Shown here piece by piece: positions 52,856 through 62,097 of a DNA stretch of 64,000 nt; positions within the stretch are counted from its first letter, which is position 1; each line of letters begins with the position of its first letter. Both the position numbers and the translations under genes were made by a program. Origin of the DNA: PALSA-612 sp963776735 (GTDB lineage: Bacteria; Actinomycetota; Thermoleophilia; Gaiellales; Gaiellaceae); assembly GCA_963776735.1 (NCBI GenBank), contig CAVZNV010000021.1, forward strand, positions 1 to 64,000, in the 5' to 3' direction. The notes under the pieces are model-generated. The model saw nothing but the letters and a program-made list of their open reading frames with translations. It searched no databases and had not been told where the DNA came from.

Positions 52856-54313
52856 ATGGAGATGGACAACCGCACCCGCTGGATTGCGCTGATCGTCCTC
52901 TGCTCGGGGTCGCTCATGATCGTGCTGGACTCGACGATCGTGAACGTCGCGCTGCCGTCGATCGGGAACAGCCTGAACGTCTCGCAGACCTCGCTCGCGT
53001 GGGTCGTCAACGCGTACCTGCTGACCTTCGGCGGCTTCCTGCTCCTCGGCGGCCGGCTCGGCGACATCTACGGGCACCGACGCCTGTTCCTGATCGGGAT
53101 CACGCTCTTCACGGTGGCGTCCCTCGCGTGCGGGCTCGCCAACTCGGAGGTCTGGCTCGTCACGGCCCGCGCCGTGCAGGGCCTCGGCGGCGCGGTCACG
53201 TCGGCGGTCGCCCTCTCGCTGATCATGACGCTGTTCACCGAGACCGAGGAGCGGACGAAGGCGATGGGCGTGTTCGGGTTCGTCGCCGCCGGAGGCGGCA
53301 CCGTCGGAGTGCTGCTCGGCGGCGTGATCACCGATGTCCTGAGCTGGCACTGGATCTTCCTCGTCAACGTGCCGATCGGCATCGCCGTCTTCGTGCTCGC
53401 GCGCCGTCTGCTGCCGGCGGCGGCAGGGCCGGCGAGTACGGCACGCCTCGACGTCGCCGGCGCCGTCGTCGTCACCGGCTCGCTGATGCTCGCCGTCTAC
53501 GCGATCGTGAACGGCAACCAGTGGGGCTGGGTGACGCTGAAGACGATCGGCCTGCTCGTAATCGCTGCCGGTCTGATGGGCGCGTTCGTGCTGATCGAGT
53601 CGCGCGTGCGCTCGCCGCTCGTGCCGCTGTCCCTGTTCCGGTCGCGGAACGTCTCGGCCGCGAACGGCATCGGCGTGCTCTGGGCGGCGGCGCTCTTCGC
53701 CTGGTTCTTCCTGACGGCGCTCTACCTCGGCAAGGTGCTGCACTACAGTCCGCTGAAGGTCGGGCTGGCGTTCGCGCCGACGAGCGTGATCATGGGCGTG
53801 TTCTCGCTCGGGCTCTCGGCCAAGCTGGTGATGCGCTTCGGGCTCAGGCCGCCGCTCGTCGCCGGGCTCTCCCTCGCGGCGCTCGCGCTGCTGCTCTTCG
53901 TGCGCGTGCCGGTGGGCGGAAGCTTCTGGGTCGACGTCCTGCCGAGCATGGTCCTGATCGGGTTCGGTGCGGGCATGGCGTTCAACCCGGTGTTGCTCGC
54001 GGCGATGGGCGACGTCGCGCCCGAGGAGGCCGGCCTCGCCTCCGGGCTCGTGAACACGTCGTTCATGATGGGCGGCGCGCTCGGGCTGGCGATCCTCGCG
54101 AGCCTGGCCGCACACCGAACGGCGAGCCTCAAGGCCGATGGTGAGAGCGCCGCGGCCGCGCTGACCAGCGGCTACCACCTCGCCTTCCTCGCGGGGGCGA
54201 TCTTCGCCGTCGCGGGCGCGGTGCTCGGCGGGACGCTGATTCGCGGCTCGGTTCCGACGATGCACGGCGCCGAGGAGCCCTCCTCGGCGCCGGCGTACGC
54301 CGACGCCGACTGA
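52856..54313 (+). CDS. DHA2-family (14-TMS) multidrug exporter
   Basis: A 485-residue MFS transporter. Signature motifs are LDSTIVNVALPSIGNSL in TMS1, GGRLGDIYGHRRLF (motif A) and ARAVQGLGGAVTSA (motif C-like). Fourteen hydrophobic segments can be counted. It should extrude drugs or metabolites by proton exchange at the membrane. ATG 52856 or ATG 52862 may start it. The alpha/beta-hydrolase gene begins 13 bases after its stop, so the two may be one transcript. Confidence 0.85.
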   Translation: MEMDNRTRWIALIVLCSGSLMIVLDSTIVNVALPSIGNSLNVSQTSLAWVVNAYLLTFGGFLLLGGRLGDIYGHRRLFLIGITLFTVASLACGLANSEVWLVTARAVQGLGGAVTSAVALSLIMTLFTETEERTKAMGVFGFVAAGGGTVGVLLGGVITDVLSWHWIFLVNVPIGIAVFVLARRLLPAAAGPASTARLDVAGAVVVTGSLMLAVYAIVNGNQWGWVTLKTIGLLVIAAGLMGAFVLIESRVRSPLVPLSLFRSRNVSAANGIGVLWAAALFAWFFLTALYLGKVLHYSPLKVGLAFAPTSVIMGVFSLGLSAKLVMRFGLRPPLVAGLSLAALALLLFVRVPVGGSFWVDVLPSMVLIGFGAGMAFNPVLLAAMGDVAPEEAGLASGLVNTSFMMGGALGLAILASLAAHRTASLKADGESAAAALTSGYHLAFLAGAIFAVAGAVLGGTLIRGSVPTMHGAEEPSSAPAYADAD

Positions 54314-54326
54314 CAGAATCGCCCCC

Positions 54327-55559
54327 GTGGCAGCGACGTATCGCATCCCCGGGCTCGTGCTCGTCGATCACGAGTTTTCGATTCCGCTCGACCACTCCCG
54401 GCCGGACGGCGACAGGATCACCGTCTTTGCGCGTGAAGTGGCTCACCAGGACGGGCTCGACCGGCCCTTCCTCGTCTACTTCCAGGGCGGCCCGGGCCAC
54501 GAGGCGCCGCGCCCGACGAGAGCACCGACAGGGCTCTGGGGCGAGGCGCTCTCCGAGTTCCGTGTGCTCATGCTCGACCAGCGCGGCACCGGCCGCTCGA
54601 CGCCGGTCGGGACGCTCGACGGCATGGCGCCGCACGACCAGGCCGAGTACCTGGCGCACCTGCGGGCCGACTCGATCGTCCGCGACGCCGAGTGGATTCG
54701 CTGCGAGTTGGACGTCGAGCGCTGGAGCATCATGGGCCAGAGCTTCGGCGGCTTCTGCCTGCTGAACTACCTCTCGACGGCGCCGGAAGGGCTCCGCGAG
54801 GCGTTCTTCACGGGCGGCCTGCCGCCGGTCGGACGCCCGGTCGACGACGTGTACCGCGCGACCTTCGAGCGCGTGCTCGAGCGCTGCCGACGCTACTACG
54901 ACATGTTCCCGGAAGACCGCGACCGGGTGCGCGAGATCCACGAGCGGCTGGAAACGGAGGACGTCCGGCTGCCGTCGGGCGACCGGCTCACCGGCCGCCG
55001 CTTTCGCGTCCTCGGGCACCTGCTCGGCGCGCACGACGGCGCCGAGCGGCTCCATTACACGATCGAGCGACCCTTCGGGTCGCCGGGATTCCTCTACGAC
55101 GTCGAGGACGAGACGATCGGCTTCGGCCGCAACCCGCTCTACGCGGCCGTGCACGAGGCGTGCTACGCCGACGGCGGGCCGACGCGCTGGTCGGCCGCAC
55201 GCGTGCAGCCGGCCGAGTACGGCGACGACCCGACGCTCTTCACCGGCGAGCACGTCTTCCCGTGGATGTTCGACGACTACGGCTCGATCGCGCACCTGCG
55301 CGAGGCTGCGGAGTTGCTGGCCGAACGCGACTGGCCGCGGCTCTACGACGCCGACCGGCTGGCGGCGAACGACGTGCCTGCGGCGGCGGCCATCTACGTC
55401 GACGACATGTACGTCGAGCGCTCGTTCTCGGAGGAGACCGCCGCGCTCGTCCGCGGCCTCAAGCCGTGGATCACGAACGAGTACGAGCACAACGGCCTCC
55501 GTGCCGACGGCGCGCGCATCTTCGGCCGCCTGCGCGACCTCGCCCGCGGGAAGATCTAA
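54327..55559 (+). CDS. Alpha/beta-hydrolase, proline-iminopeptidase-like
   Basis: A 410-residue hydrolase. The N-terminal strand-turn reads FSIPLDHSRP and FLVYFQGGPGHEAPRP; the HGGPG-like oxyanion loop is that of proline iminopeptidase. The nucleophile elbow is GQSFGGFCLLNYL near 141. A long cap follows, and late AAAIYVDDMYVERSF and NEYEHNGLR supply the acid and His. It removes N-terminal residues from peptides or a related amide. GTG 54327 is the start. The helicase-like gene starts three bases after the stop. Confidence 0.82.
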   Translation: MAATYRIPGLVLVDHEFSIPLDHSRPDGDRITVFAREVAHQDGLDRPFLVYFQGGPGHEAPRPTRAPTGLWGEALSEFRVLMLDQRGTGRSTPVGTLDGMAPHDQAEYLAHLRADSIVRDAEWIRCELDVERWSIMGQSFGGFCLLNYLSTAPEGLREAFFTGGLPPVGRPVDDVYRATFERVLERCRRYYDMFPEDRDRVREIHERLETEDVRLPSGDRLTGRRFRVLGHLLGAHDGAERLHYTIERPFGSPGFLYDVEDETIGFGRNPLYAAVHEACYADGGPTRWSAARVQPAEYGDDPTLFTGEHVFPWMFDDYGSIAHLREAAELLAERDWPRLYDADRLAANDVPAAAAIYVDDMYVERSFSEETAALVRGLKPWITNEYEHNGLRADGARIFGRLRDLARGKI

Positions 55560-55561
55560 CC

Positions 55562-57481
55562 GTGCCGCACCCCGAGATCCAGGCCGAGCAGGCCTACCTC
55601 GACCACGCCCACGCCTGTCTCGACCGCATGCGCGAGCGGATCTCGCACGTGCTCGAGGCCGGGTCGGACGAGTTCTCCGCCGAGGCGCTCGACGCCTGGC
55701 AGGTTAGGACGCTGCGCAGCTACGAGGACGCCGAGCGCGGGCTCTGCTTCGGCCGGCTCGACATGGACGCCGGCGGCCCGCTCTACGTCGGCCGGCGCTG
55801 GATCCACGACGACGACCAGGCGCTCGTCGTCGTCAACTGGCAGGCGCCGGCGGCCCGGCCCTTCTACACCGCCACGCCGGTCGCGCCGCAGCACGTCGAG
55901 CGGCGCCGCCGTTTCCGCACGGAGGGCCGGACGCTCCTGGACATCGCCGACGAGACGTTCGGCGACACCGCCGGCGACGAGCCGCGTGCGCTCGGAGACT
56001 TCCTGCTCGAGGAGCTCGAACGGAGCCGCGACGAGCACATGCGCGACATCGTCGCGACGATCCAGACCGACCAGTACCGGCTGATCACGCATGACGTCGA
56101 GGGCGTGCTCGTCGTCCAGGGCGGCCCGGGAACGGGGAAGACCGCCGTCGGCCTCCACCGTGCGTCGTGGCTCCTGTTCATGCACGCGCAGCGGCTGCGG
56201 CGGGACGGCGTCCTCGTCGTCGGCCCGAACCGCACGTTCATCGAGTACGTCTCGCACGTGCTCCCGTCGCTGGGAGAGACGAGCGTCGTCCAGCGCGCGG
56301 TCGGCGACCTCCGCGAAGGCACGGTCGCCGTCCGGCGCGACGAACCGGAGACGGAACGGCGGAAGGGCGACGCCGCCATGGCCGACCTGCTGCGGGAGAC
56401 GGTCGAGGCTCATCGGCGCGAGCCGCACGACGACTTCGAGGCGATGCTCGGGATCAACTACGTCCGCGTCCCGCTTGCGCGCGTTCGCGAGCTGGTCGAC
56501 GTGGCGTGGGAGGCGACGAGCTGGGACGCCCGGCGGGAGCGCCTGCGCATGGATCTCCTCCGGGCCTTCTACCAGGCATACGGACGCAAGCTCGGCGAGG
56601 GCGCGATGCGCAGCTTCGAGGGGATCGAGAAGGCGCTGACGAAGGGCGGCTACCTCAAGGGCTTCGTCGACCGCATCCTGCCGCCGCTCGTGCCGGAGCG
56701 CGTGTTCGCCGAGGCGCTCGGCCTGACGCGCCGGCCTCGCGAGTGGTCCGAGGCGGACGTGGCGCTCCTGGACGAGCTGGACGACTTGATCCACGGCCGA
56801 CCGAAGACGTACGGGCACGTCGTCGTCGACGAGGCACAGGACCTGACGCCGATGCAGCTGCGGATGGTCGCGCGACGGGCGTCGACCGGCTGGCTGACAC
56901 TTCTCGGCGACGTCGCCCAGGCAACCGGGCCGGTCGCGTACGAGCGATGGGGCGAGGTCCTCGAGCACCTGCCCGGCGAGCGGGCGGACGTCGAGGAGCT
57001 CGTGCTCGCCTACCGCGTTCCGGCCGAGATCATGCGGCTCGCGCTCCCGTTGCTCCCCGAGATCGCGCCGCACGTCCGTCCCCCCGAGGCGTACCGCGAG
57101 GGGGGCGAGCCGCCGCGCATCCTCCCTGAAGATCGGGTCGCGCACCGGGCCGCGGAGGAGGCGGTCGTGCTCGACGCGGGGGAGGGATCGGTCGCGATCG
57201 TCGCGCCTGCCGCGCTGGTCCCGGAGATCCGCGGCCTGCTCGAGCGCTCGCTGGTCGACGTCGACGGCTCGCCGGTCGAGGACCTGGCGCCGGCCGTGCG
57301 CGTCCTGACCGCGCGCGAGGCGAAGGGCCTCGAGTTCGACCACGTCGTGCTCGCCGAGCCGGCAGGGGTCGTGGACGAGGTCGAAGGTGTCCAGGGCCGC
57401 CGGCACCTGTATGTCGCGCTGACGCGAGCCACGCAGACGCTCACAGTCGTGCACTCGCAGCCGCTGCCCTGGCGGGAGTAA
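55562..57481 (+). CDS. HelD/HelR-like superfamily 1 helicase
   Basis: A 639-residue SF1 ATPase. The N-terminal coiled region (AEQAYLDHAHACLDRMRERI) is like the HelD clamp. Walker A is VVQGGPGTGKTAVGLHRASW near 183, the DEAQ box is VVDEAQDLTPMQLRM near 420, and late motifs are LTAREAKGLEFDHVV and RRHLYVALTRATQTL. HelD-type proteins pull stalled RNA polymerase off DNA, and in actinobacteria HelR gives rifampicin tolerance. GTG 55562 is tightly spaced after the hydrolase. It is shorter than HelD of Bacillus (about 770), as usual for this branch. Confidence 0.85.
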   Translation: MPHPEIQAEQAYLDHAHACLDRMRERISHVLEAGSDEFSAEALDAWQVRTLRSYEDAERGLCFGRLDMDAGGPLYVGRRWIHDDDQALVVVNWQAPAARPFYTATPVAPQHVERRRRFRTEGRTLLDIADETFGDTAGDEPRALGDFLLEELERSRDEHMRDIVATIQTDQYRLITHDVEGVLVVQGGPGTGKTAVGLHRASWLLFMHAQRLRRDGVLVVGPNRTFIEYVSHVLPSLGETSVVQRAVGDLREGTVAVRRDEPETERRKGDAAMADLLRETVEAHRREPHDDFEAMLGINYVRVPLARVRELVDVAWEATSWDARRERLRMDLLRAFYQAYGRKLGEGAMRSFEGIEKALTKGGYLKGFVDRILPPLVPERVFAEALGLTRRPREWSEADVALLDELDDLIHGRPKTYGHVVVDEAQDLTPMQLRMVARRASTGWLTLLGDVAQATGPVAYERWGEVLEHLPGERADVEELVLAYRVPAEIMRLALPLLPEIAPHVRPPEAYREGGEPPRILPEDRVAHRAAEEAVVLDAGEGSVAIVAPAALVPEIRGLLERSLVDVDGSPVEDLAPAVRVLTAREAKGLEFDHVVLAEPAGVVDEVEGVQGRRHLYVALTRATQTLTVVHSQPLPWRE

Positions 57482-57540
57482 CGTCCGGCCGCTGAGTCGG
57501 GACAAAGCGGGATGGATAGGGTCAGGGCTCCACGAGCGCT

Positions 57541-58188
57541 GTGCCGACAACCCCCGACGAGCGGCGGCTCGTCCAACAGCTTCGCGACGGCGACGAGGCT
57601 GCGTTCCGCGACCTGGTGCGGCGCTTCAGCCCGTCGATGCTGCGGGTGGCGATGATGTACGTGTCCTCGCGCGCCGTTGCCGAAGAGGTCGTGCAGGAGG
57701 CCTGGCTCGGCGTGATCGCCGGGATCGACCGCTTCGAGGGCCGCTCGTCCCTCCGCACCTGGATCTTCCGGATCCTGACCAACACGGCGAAGACGCGCGG
57801 GCAGCGTGAGGGCCGCAGCGTGCCCTTCTCCAGCCTCGCCGGCCCGGACGAGGGCGACGACGAGCCGGCCGTTCCCGCCGACCGCTTCCTCGGCCCGGAC
57901 CACCGCTGGGCCGGCCACTGGGCGTCGTCGCCGCGGAACCCGCGCGACGTGCCGGAGGCAGAGCTGCTCGGCACCGAAGCGCGCGAGCGCATCGCCGCCG
58001 CGATCGACGCCTTGCCGGAGAACCAGCGAACCGTGATCACGCTTCGCGACGTCGACGGCTTCGACGCCGACGAGGCGTCCGAGATCCTCGGGATCTCGGA
58101 CGGCAACCAGCGCGTCCTCCTCCATCGTGCCCGCGCGAAGGTGCGCGCCGCGCTCGAGGACTACATCGACGAGGAGGCCGGTACGTGA
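57541..58188 (+). CDS. ECF sigma factor
   Basis: A 215-residue ECF factor. Region 2 is FRDLVRRFSPSMLRVAMMYV then VVQEAWLGVIAGIDRFEGRS. Region 4 is LPENQRTVITLRDVDGFDAD then ILGISDGNQRVLLHRARAKV. The unusually long linker (PDEGDDEPAVPADRF, HRWAGHWASSPRNP) is characteristic of a family paired with short zinc anti-sigmas. The stop overlaps the next gene's GTG, so both are made together. Confidence 0.88.
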   Translation: MPTTPDERRLVQQLRDGDEAAFRDLVRRFSPSMLRVAMMYVSSRAVAEEVVQEAWLGVIAGIDRFEGRSSLRTWIFRILTNTAKTRGQREGRSVPFSSLAGPDEGDDEPAVPADRFLGPDHRWAGHWASSPRNPRDVPEAELLGTEARERIAAAIDALPENQRTVITLRDVDGFDADEASEILGISDGNQRVLLHRARAKVRAALEDYIDEEAGT

Positions 58189-58433
58189 GGTTCCCCGAGG
58201 ACGTCACCTGCAAGGAGATCGTCGAGCTCGTCTCCGACTACGTCGAGGGCGCGCTCGGCCCGGAGGAGCGCGAGGCGGTCGAGATGCACCTCAACCTCTG
58301 CGACGGCTGCACGGACTATGTCCAGCAGCTCCGGATGTCGATCGAGCTCACGGGGAAACTGCCTGTGGGCGCGATCTCGCCCGAGCTCGAGGAGGAGCTG
58401 TGCGCGGCCTTCAGGAGCTTCAGGCGCGAATGA
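58185..58433 (+). CDS. Zinc-finger anti-sigma factor
   Basis: An 82-residue soluble protein with the ZAS signature: an early CKEIVELVSDYVEGAL helix, then HLNLCDGC (H-x3-C-x2-C). It binds and holds the adjacent sigma factor, and zinc or thiol chemistry releases it. It has no membrane helix, so a cytoplasmic redox-type signal is more likely than an envelope one. GTG 58185 overlaps the sigma stop, and its own stop overlaps the next ATG. Confidence 0.85.
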   Translation: MRFPEDVTCKEIVELVSDYVEGALGPEEREAVEMHLNLCDGCTDYVQQLRMSIELTGKLPVGAISPELEEELCAAFRSFRRE

Positions 58434-58930
58434 CGGCCTACAAGTTCCTCCGCGCCGGCTCCGTCGGCCCGTTCACCGGCTTCCGCTGGGAGCCCGGCCG
58501 CTGGGTCGAGACGGATGGAGTCTCCGTGTGCGAGCACGGTGTCCACGCGTGCCGTGCGGACGACCTGCCGTTCTGGGTCAACGACGAGCTGTGGGAGATC
58601 GAGCTCGGCGGCGACGTGGTCGAGTCGGGCTTCAAGGTCGTCGCGTCGCACGGGAGGCTCGTCCGGCGCGTCGAAGGCTGGACGGAAGCTGCCGCGCAGG
58701 CACTCGGCGACGCTGCGGCTGCGCGGGCCCGCTCGCTCGCCGACGCGCGGCCGGACGACGCGATGGCGCGCGCCTATGCGGAGGACGCCGAGCGGCGCGC
58801 CGGCCAGGGCAAGGCATACGTCGCGACGTACATCGCGGCGGTCGCCGCGGAGCACGCGGGCGGCCCCGACGGTCGCGAGGCAGAGCGGGCCGCCCAGGCC
58901 GAGTGGTTCAGGGCGCTGCTCGCCGGCTGA
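58430..58930 (+). CDS. Third gene of the sigma operon, unknown function
   Basis: A 166-residue protein from ATG 58430 in an ATGA overlap with the anti-sigma stop. The N-terminal half (AYKFLRAGSVGPFTGFRWEP, VSVCEHGVHACRADDLPFWV, ELWEIELGGDVVESGFKVVA) is strand-rich with three cysteine/histidine positions. The C-terminal half is alanine-rich helix. I recognise the N-terminal part only as a recurrent unnamed bacterial domain. Coupling suggests it is a sensor or response partner of this sigma system. Confidence 0.7.
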   Translation: MTAYKFLRAGSVGPFTGFRWEPGRWVETDGVSVCEHGVHACRADDLPFWVNDELWEIELGGDVVESGFKVVASHGRLVRRVEGWTEAAAQALGDAAAARARSLADARPDDAMARAYAEDAERRAGQGKAYVATYIAAVAAEHAGGPDGREAERAAQAEWFRALLAG

Positions 58931-58961
58931 GCTCCGGCGAGCAGCGCCCTTCGGTCCGGTC

Positions 58962-60428
58962 CTACGCGGCGTTCTCGAAGGCCGGCTCGCCTTCGGCCTC
59001 TGGCTCGGTGGCGGGCTCGATCATGATCGCGGCCAGCACCGAGGCAAGCGCGGCGACCGCGGCCAGCACCCAGAACGCGATCTGGAAGCCGTGGTTGAGC
59101 GCGGCCGGGTCGGATGCGGACGATCCCGCATGGCTGTCGACGAAGCGGCTCGTGAACGTGGTCGCGATCGTCGTCGCCGCGGCGAGTCCGATGGCGCCGC
59201 CGATCTGCTGGGACGTGTTGATCAGCCCCGATGCGATGCCGGCATCCGACTCCTCGACGCCGACGAGCGCCGCGATCGTCATCGGCACGAAGGACAGTGC
59301 GAGTCCGATCCCGCTGACGAGGAAGCCCGGGAACAGATCCCAGAAGTAGTGCCCGTCCACGGGGAGCTGCGTGAACATCACGAGCCCCGCGGCAGACAGC
59401 GCCAGCCCGACCGGCAGCACGCGCCGGATGCCGACCCGCGTCACGAGCGACTGGGCGACGCCGGCGAACACGATGATCGACAGCGTCAGGGTCAGGTACG
59501 CGACTCCGGTCTGCTTGGCCGAGTAGTGCAGCACCTCCTGCATGTACAGGGTCAGGAGGAAGAACTGCGAGAACAGGGCGGCTCCGATCAGGAACCCGGT
59601 CACGTTCGCGGCCGACAGCGTGCGGTTCTGGAAGATCCGCAGCGGCAGCAGCGGTGCCTTCGAGCGGGTCTCGATGACGAGGAAAGCGAGGATCAGCCCC
59701 ACAGAGGCGGCCAGGAGGCCGATCGTCTCGGCGCTGCCCCAGCCGACCTGCGTGGCGCGGGTCATCGCGTAGACGAGCAGCATCAGCCCGCCGGTGATCG
59801 AGACGGCGCCGGACACGTCGAAGTGCCGGTGGTCGAGCTGCGCCTTGCTCTCGCGGATCAGGAACGGCGTCACGCCGATGACGGCCACGCCGACAGGGAC
59901 GTTGATGAAGAAGATCCACGACCAGCCGAACGAGCTGGTCAGCAGGCCGCCGAGCAGCACGCCGGCCGCGCCGCCGCTTCCCGAGACCGCGCCCCAGATG
60001 CCGAGCGCCATGTTGCGCTCACGGCCCTCGGCGAACATGGTCATGAGGATCGACAGTGCTGCCGGGGCAATCAGACCGCCGCCAAGACCCTGCATCGCGC
60101 GGAACACGATCAGCGAGCCTTCCGACCACGCGAGCCCCGAGAGCAGCGAGCTGACGGTGAACAGGACAAGACCGGCGATGAACAGGCGGCGCCGTCCGAG
60201 CAGATCGGCCATGCGCCCGCCGAGCAGCAGGACGCCGCCGAACATGATCGCGTAGGCGGTCACGACCCATTGCAGGCTCTCCTGCGTGAAGTGAAGGTCT
60301 GTCTGGATCGACGGCAGCGCGACGTTCACGATCGCGACGTCGACGATGATCATGAACTGCGCCGCCACGATGACGGCGAGGGCGACCCACTTCCTGCGAT
60401 CGGCCGCCTGGGCTTCTGTGCCGGTCAT
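58962..60428 (-). CDS. DHA2-family multidrug exporter
   Basis: A 488-residue 14-TMS MFS transporter. Motifs are VDVAIVNVALPSIQTDLHF in TMS1, GGRMADLLGRRRLF (motif A) and FRAMQGLGGGLIAPAALS. It is divergent from a MarR-family gene with a 69-base gap that contains a palindromic operator, the standard layout of a drug-inducible efflux pump repressed by MarR. It is the second such exporter in the window; the first has no local regulator. Confidence 0.87.
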   Translation of the reverse strand: MTGTEAQAADRRKWVALAVIVAAQFMIIVDVAIVNVALPSIQTDLHFTQESLQWVVTAYAIMFGGVLLLGGRMADLLGRRRLFIAGLVLFTVSSLLSGLAWSEGSLIVFRAMQGLGGGLIAPAALSILMTMFAEGRERNMALGIWGAVSGSGGAAGVLLGGLLTSSFGWSWIFFINVPVGVAVIGVTPFLIRESKAQLDHRHFDVSGAVSITGGLMLLVYAMTRATQVGWGSAETIGLLAASVGLILAFLVIETRSKAPLLPLRIFQNRTLSAANVTGFLIGAALFSQFFLLTLYMQEVLHYSAKQTGVAYLTLTLSIIVFAGVAQSLVTRVGIRRVLPVGLALSAAGLVMFTQLPVDGHYFWDLFPGFLVSGIGLALSFVPMTIAALVGVEESDAGIASGLINTSQQIGGAIGLAAATTIATTFTSRFVDSHAGSSASDPAALNHGFQIAFWVLAAVAALASVLAAIMIEPATEPEAEGEPAFENAA

Positions 60429-60460
60429 TGCTCCCCCTTATCGTTGATGCGTTCCACGAT

Positions 60461-60476
60461 ATCAGTTGACAACGAT
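60461..60476. promoter_or_regulatory. MarR operator candidate overlapping a -35 box
   Basis: The core GTTGACAAC is a perfect 4-1-4 palindrome, extended by ATC...GAT on the outside. The TTGACA at 60466-60471 lies inside it, so bound repressor would block the promoter of the MarR gene and probably that of the exporter on the other strand. Confidence 0.5.
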
Positions 60477-60497
60477 GGTTCCCGCTACACTTATTCC

Positions 60498-61001
60498 GTG
60501 GAAGCAGCAGAGATCACGACCGCGAAACCCGACGCTCGCGGCCCGTTCCCTCGGGAGCTGCTCGAAAGCCCGGGCTTCCTGCTCGCCCGCGTCGGCTTCG
60601 CGATCAAGGCGCAGTCGATCGACGAGTTCGCCGGGCTCGGCCTCGCGCCGCAGCACTTCGGCGCGCTCGCCGTGCTCGGCGAGGGCGCGAGGGAGACGCA
60701 GGCCACGATCGCGGATGCCCTGCGCATGGATCGCAGCCAGATGGTCGGGGTGCTGGACGAACTCGAGAAGCGAGGTCTGGTCGAGCGCAAGCGCGACCCG
60801 CACGACCGCCGCCGCCAGGCCGTCAGCTTGACCGCCGCAGGCGAGAAGGCGCTGGTCGAGCTTCGCGCGACCGTGAAGCGCGTCGAGGACGAGTTCCTGG
60901 CGCCGCTCTCACCGGCCGACCGCCAGACTCTGCACGACCTGCTCCTCCGGCTCGCTGTGCACCACGACCCGCGCTGCGCCGCCGCCGACGAGCTCGGCTG
61001 A
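60498..61001 (+). CDS. MarR-family repressor
   Basis: A 167-residue winged-helix regulator. The recognition region is TQATIADALRMDRSQMVGVL and the wing is LVERKRDPHDRRRQAVSLTA, both typical of MarR. The GTG start at 60498 is close to the likely promoter, so the mRNA may have a very short leader. It should repress the divergent DHA2 exporter and itself until a small ligand binds. Confidence 0.87.
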   Translation: MEAAEITTAKPDARGPFPRELLESPGFLLARVGFAIKAQSIDEFAGLGLAPQHFGALAVLGEGARETQATIADALRMDRSQMVGVLDELEKRGLVERKRDPHDRRRQAVSLTAAGEKALVELRATVKRVEDEFLAPLSPADRQTLHDLLLRLAVHHDPRCAAADELG

Positions 61002-61025
61002 TCCGCCGAGTCTACGATTGCGCTC

Positions 61026-61838
61026 ATGGCGCAGCTCCCGGCCGGGACGGTCACCTTCGTCTTCACCGACCTCGAAGGCTCGACCGCACTCGTCAAGCAG
61101 CTCGGTGACGCCTACGGCGAGGTGCTCTCGCAGCACCGTCGGATCGTGCGCGACGTCTTCGGCGGCGCCGGCGGGACCGAGATCGACACCCAGGGTGACG
61201 CGTTCTTCTACGCCTTTCCCCGCGCCCGCGAGGCTGTCGGCGCGTCCGTCGAGGTACAGCGACGGCACGCGGCAGCCGAGTGGCCGTCCGGCGCCCAGGT
61301 CCGCGTCCGCATCGGCCTGCACACGGGCGAGCCGGCCGTGGGGGAGGAGGGTTACCACGGTCTCGACGTCGTGCGCGCCGCGCGCATCTGCACCGTCGCC
61401 CGCGGCGGAAACGTGCTCCTCTCGGAGACGACGAAGGCGCTGATCGGCTCGAGCCTGCCGGACGGCGTGTCCGTCTTCCCGCTCGGCGAGCGGCAGCTGA
61501 AGGGGATCGACGAGCCCGAGCGCGTGTTCGAGCTCGACATCGAGGGCGTCGAGAGCACGCCTTCGCCAGCGCCAGAACCCGAGCGGAAGGCGAAAAGGCC
61601 GAAGCGCAAGAAAGGCGCCTCGGACTTCGATCGCCGCATGGAGGACTTCGGGCAGCGGCTCTCGGACAGCATCCAGCAGCGGGTGCTCCGCTCGCTCGAC
61701 AAGACACTCGCCAAGGTCGGGCCGCCGCCCGAGCCGGCTGACGACGAGGCCGTCGACGAGCTGGCAGAGCGGTCGTTCGAGGAGCGGATCAAGGCGAAGG
61801 TCGAAGAGGCCGTCCGGCCGCAACACGCGTCCGAGTAG
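61026..61838 (+). CDS. Class III adenylate/guanylate cyclase-domain protein
   Basis: A 270-residue soluble protein. The cyclase core is FVFTDLEGSTALVKQLGDAY (metal Asp), DTQGDAFFYAFPRAREA (second metal site) and IGLHTGEPAVGEEGYHGLDV. The C-terminal 90 residues are a basic and then acidic helical tail (KRPKRKKGASDFDRRMEDFG). Such proteins make cAMP or act as degenerate sensors. ATG 61026 is 24 bases after the MarR stop. A cyclic-nucleotide-binding protein is encoded at 47258-48536, but no direct link is shown. Confidence 0.8.
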   Translation: MAQLPAGTVTFVFTDLEGSTALVKQLGDAYGEVLSQHRRIVRDVFGGAGGTEIDTQGDAFFYAFPRAREAVGASVEVQRRHAAAEWPSGAQVRVRIGLHTGEPAVGEEGYHGLDVVRAARICTVARGGNVLLSETTKALIGSSLPDGVSVFPLGERQLKGIDEPERVFELDIEGVESTPSPAPEPERKAKRPKRKKGASDFDRRMEDFGQRLSDSIQQRVLRSLDKTLAKVGPPPEPADDEAVDELAERSFEERIKAKVEEAVRPQHASE

Positions 61839-61894
61839 CGCGCTGCTCGTGCCGCTCGGCACGTTCCGTCCGATGCGGCGTCTACCGTCGCGCG

Positions 61895-62041
61895 ATGCCG
61901 CACTGGATCGTCCTGCTGGCGGCGGTGGTGGGTGCCTGGCTCCTGCTCGCGATCGGCGGCGGGTATGCGGTCGGCCGCGGCCTCGGAGCCGTCGAGCGCT
62001 GGCTGCGCCGCCCGCGGATCTCGCGCCCACGCAGGTCCTGA
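61895..62041 (+). CDS. 48-residue single-pass membrane peptide
   Basis: ATG 61895 to TGA 62041. Residues 4-26 are one hydrophobic helix (WIVLLAAVVGAWLLLAIGGG), followed by an arginine-rich tail (ERWLRRPRISRPRRS), giving an N-out/C-in topology. Small membrane peptides of this form are easily missed. Function unknown; it sits between the cyclase and coiled-coil genes. Confidence 0.5.
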   Translation: MPHWIVLLAAVVGAWLLLAIGGGYAVGRGLGAVERWLRRPRISRPRRS

Positions 62042-62097
62042 CCCTCTGCTGGCTCTGACCCCCTGCTGGCTCTGACACCTGTGCCTATGATCGCTCC

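Noticed and set aside
52787..54346. 519-codon open frame opposite the DHA2 exporter
   Set aside because: It is rich in R, E and H with no domain. The + strand encodes clear transporter motifs.
55556..57550. 664-codon open frame opposite the HelD-like helicase
   Set aside because: It mirrors the helicase gene with no motif of its own. Shadow frame.
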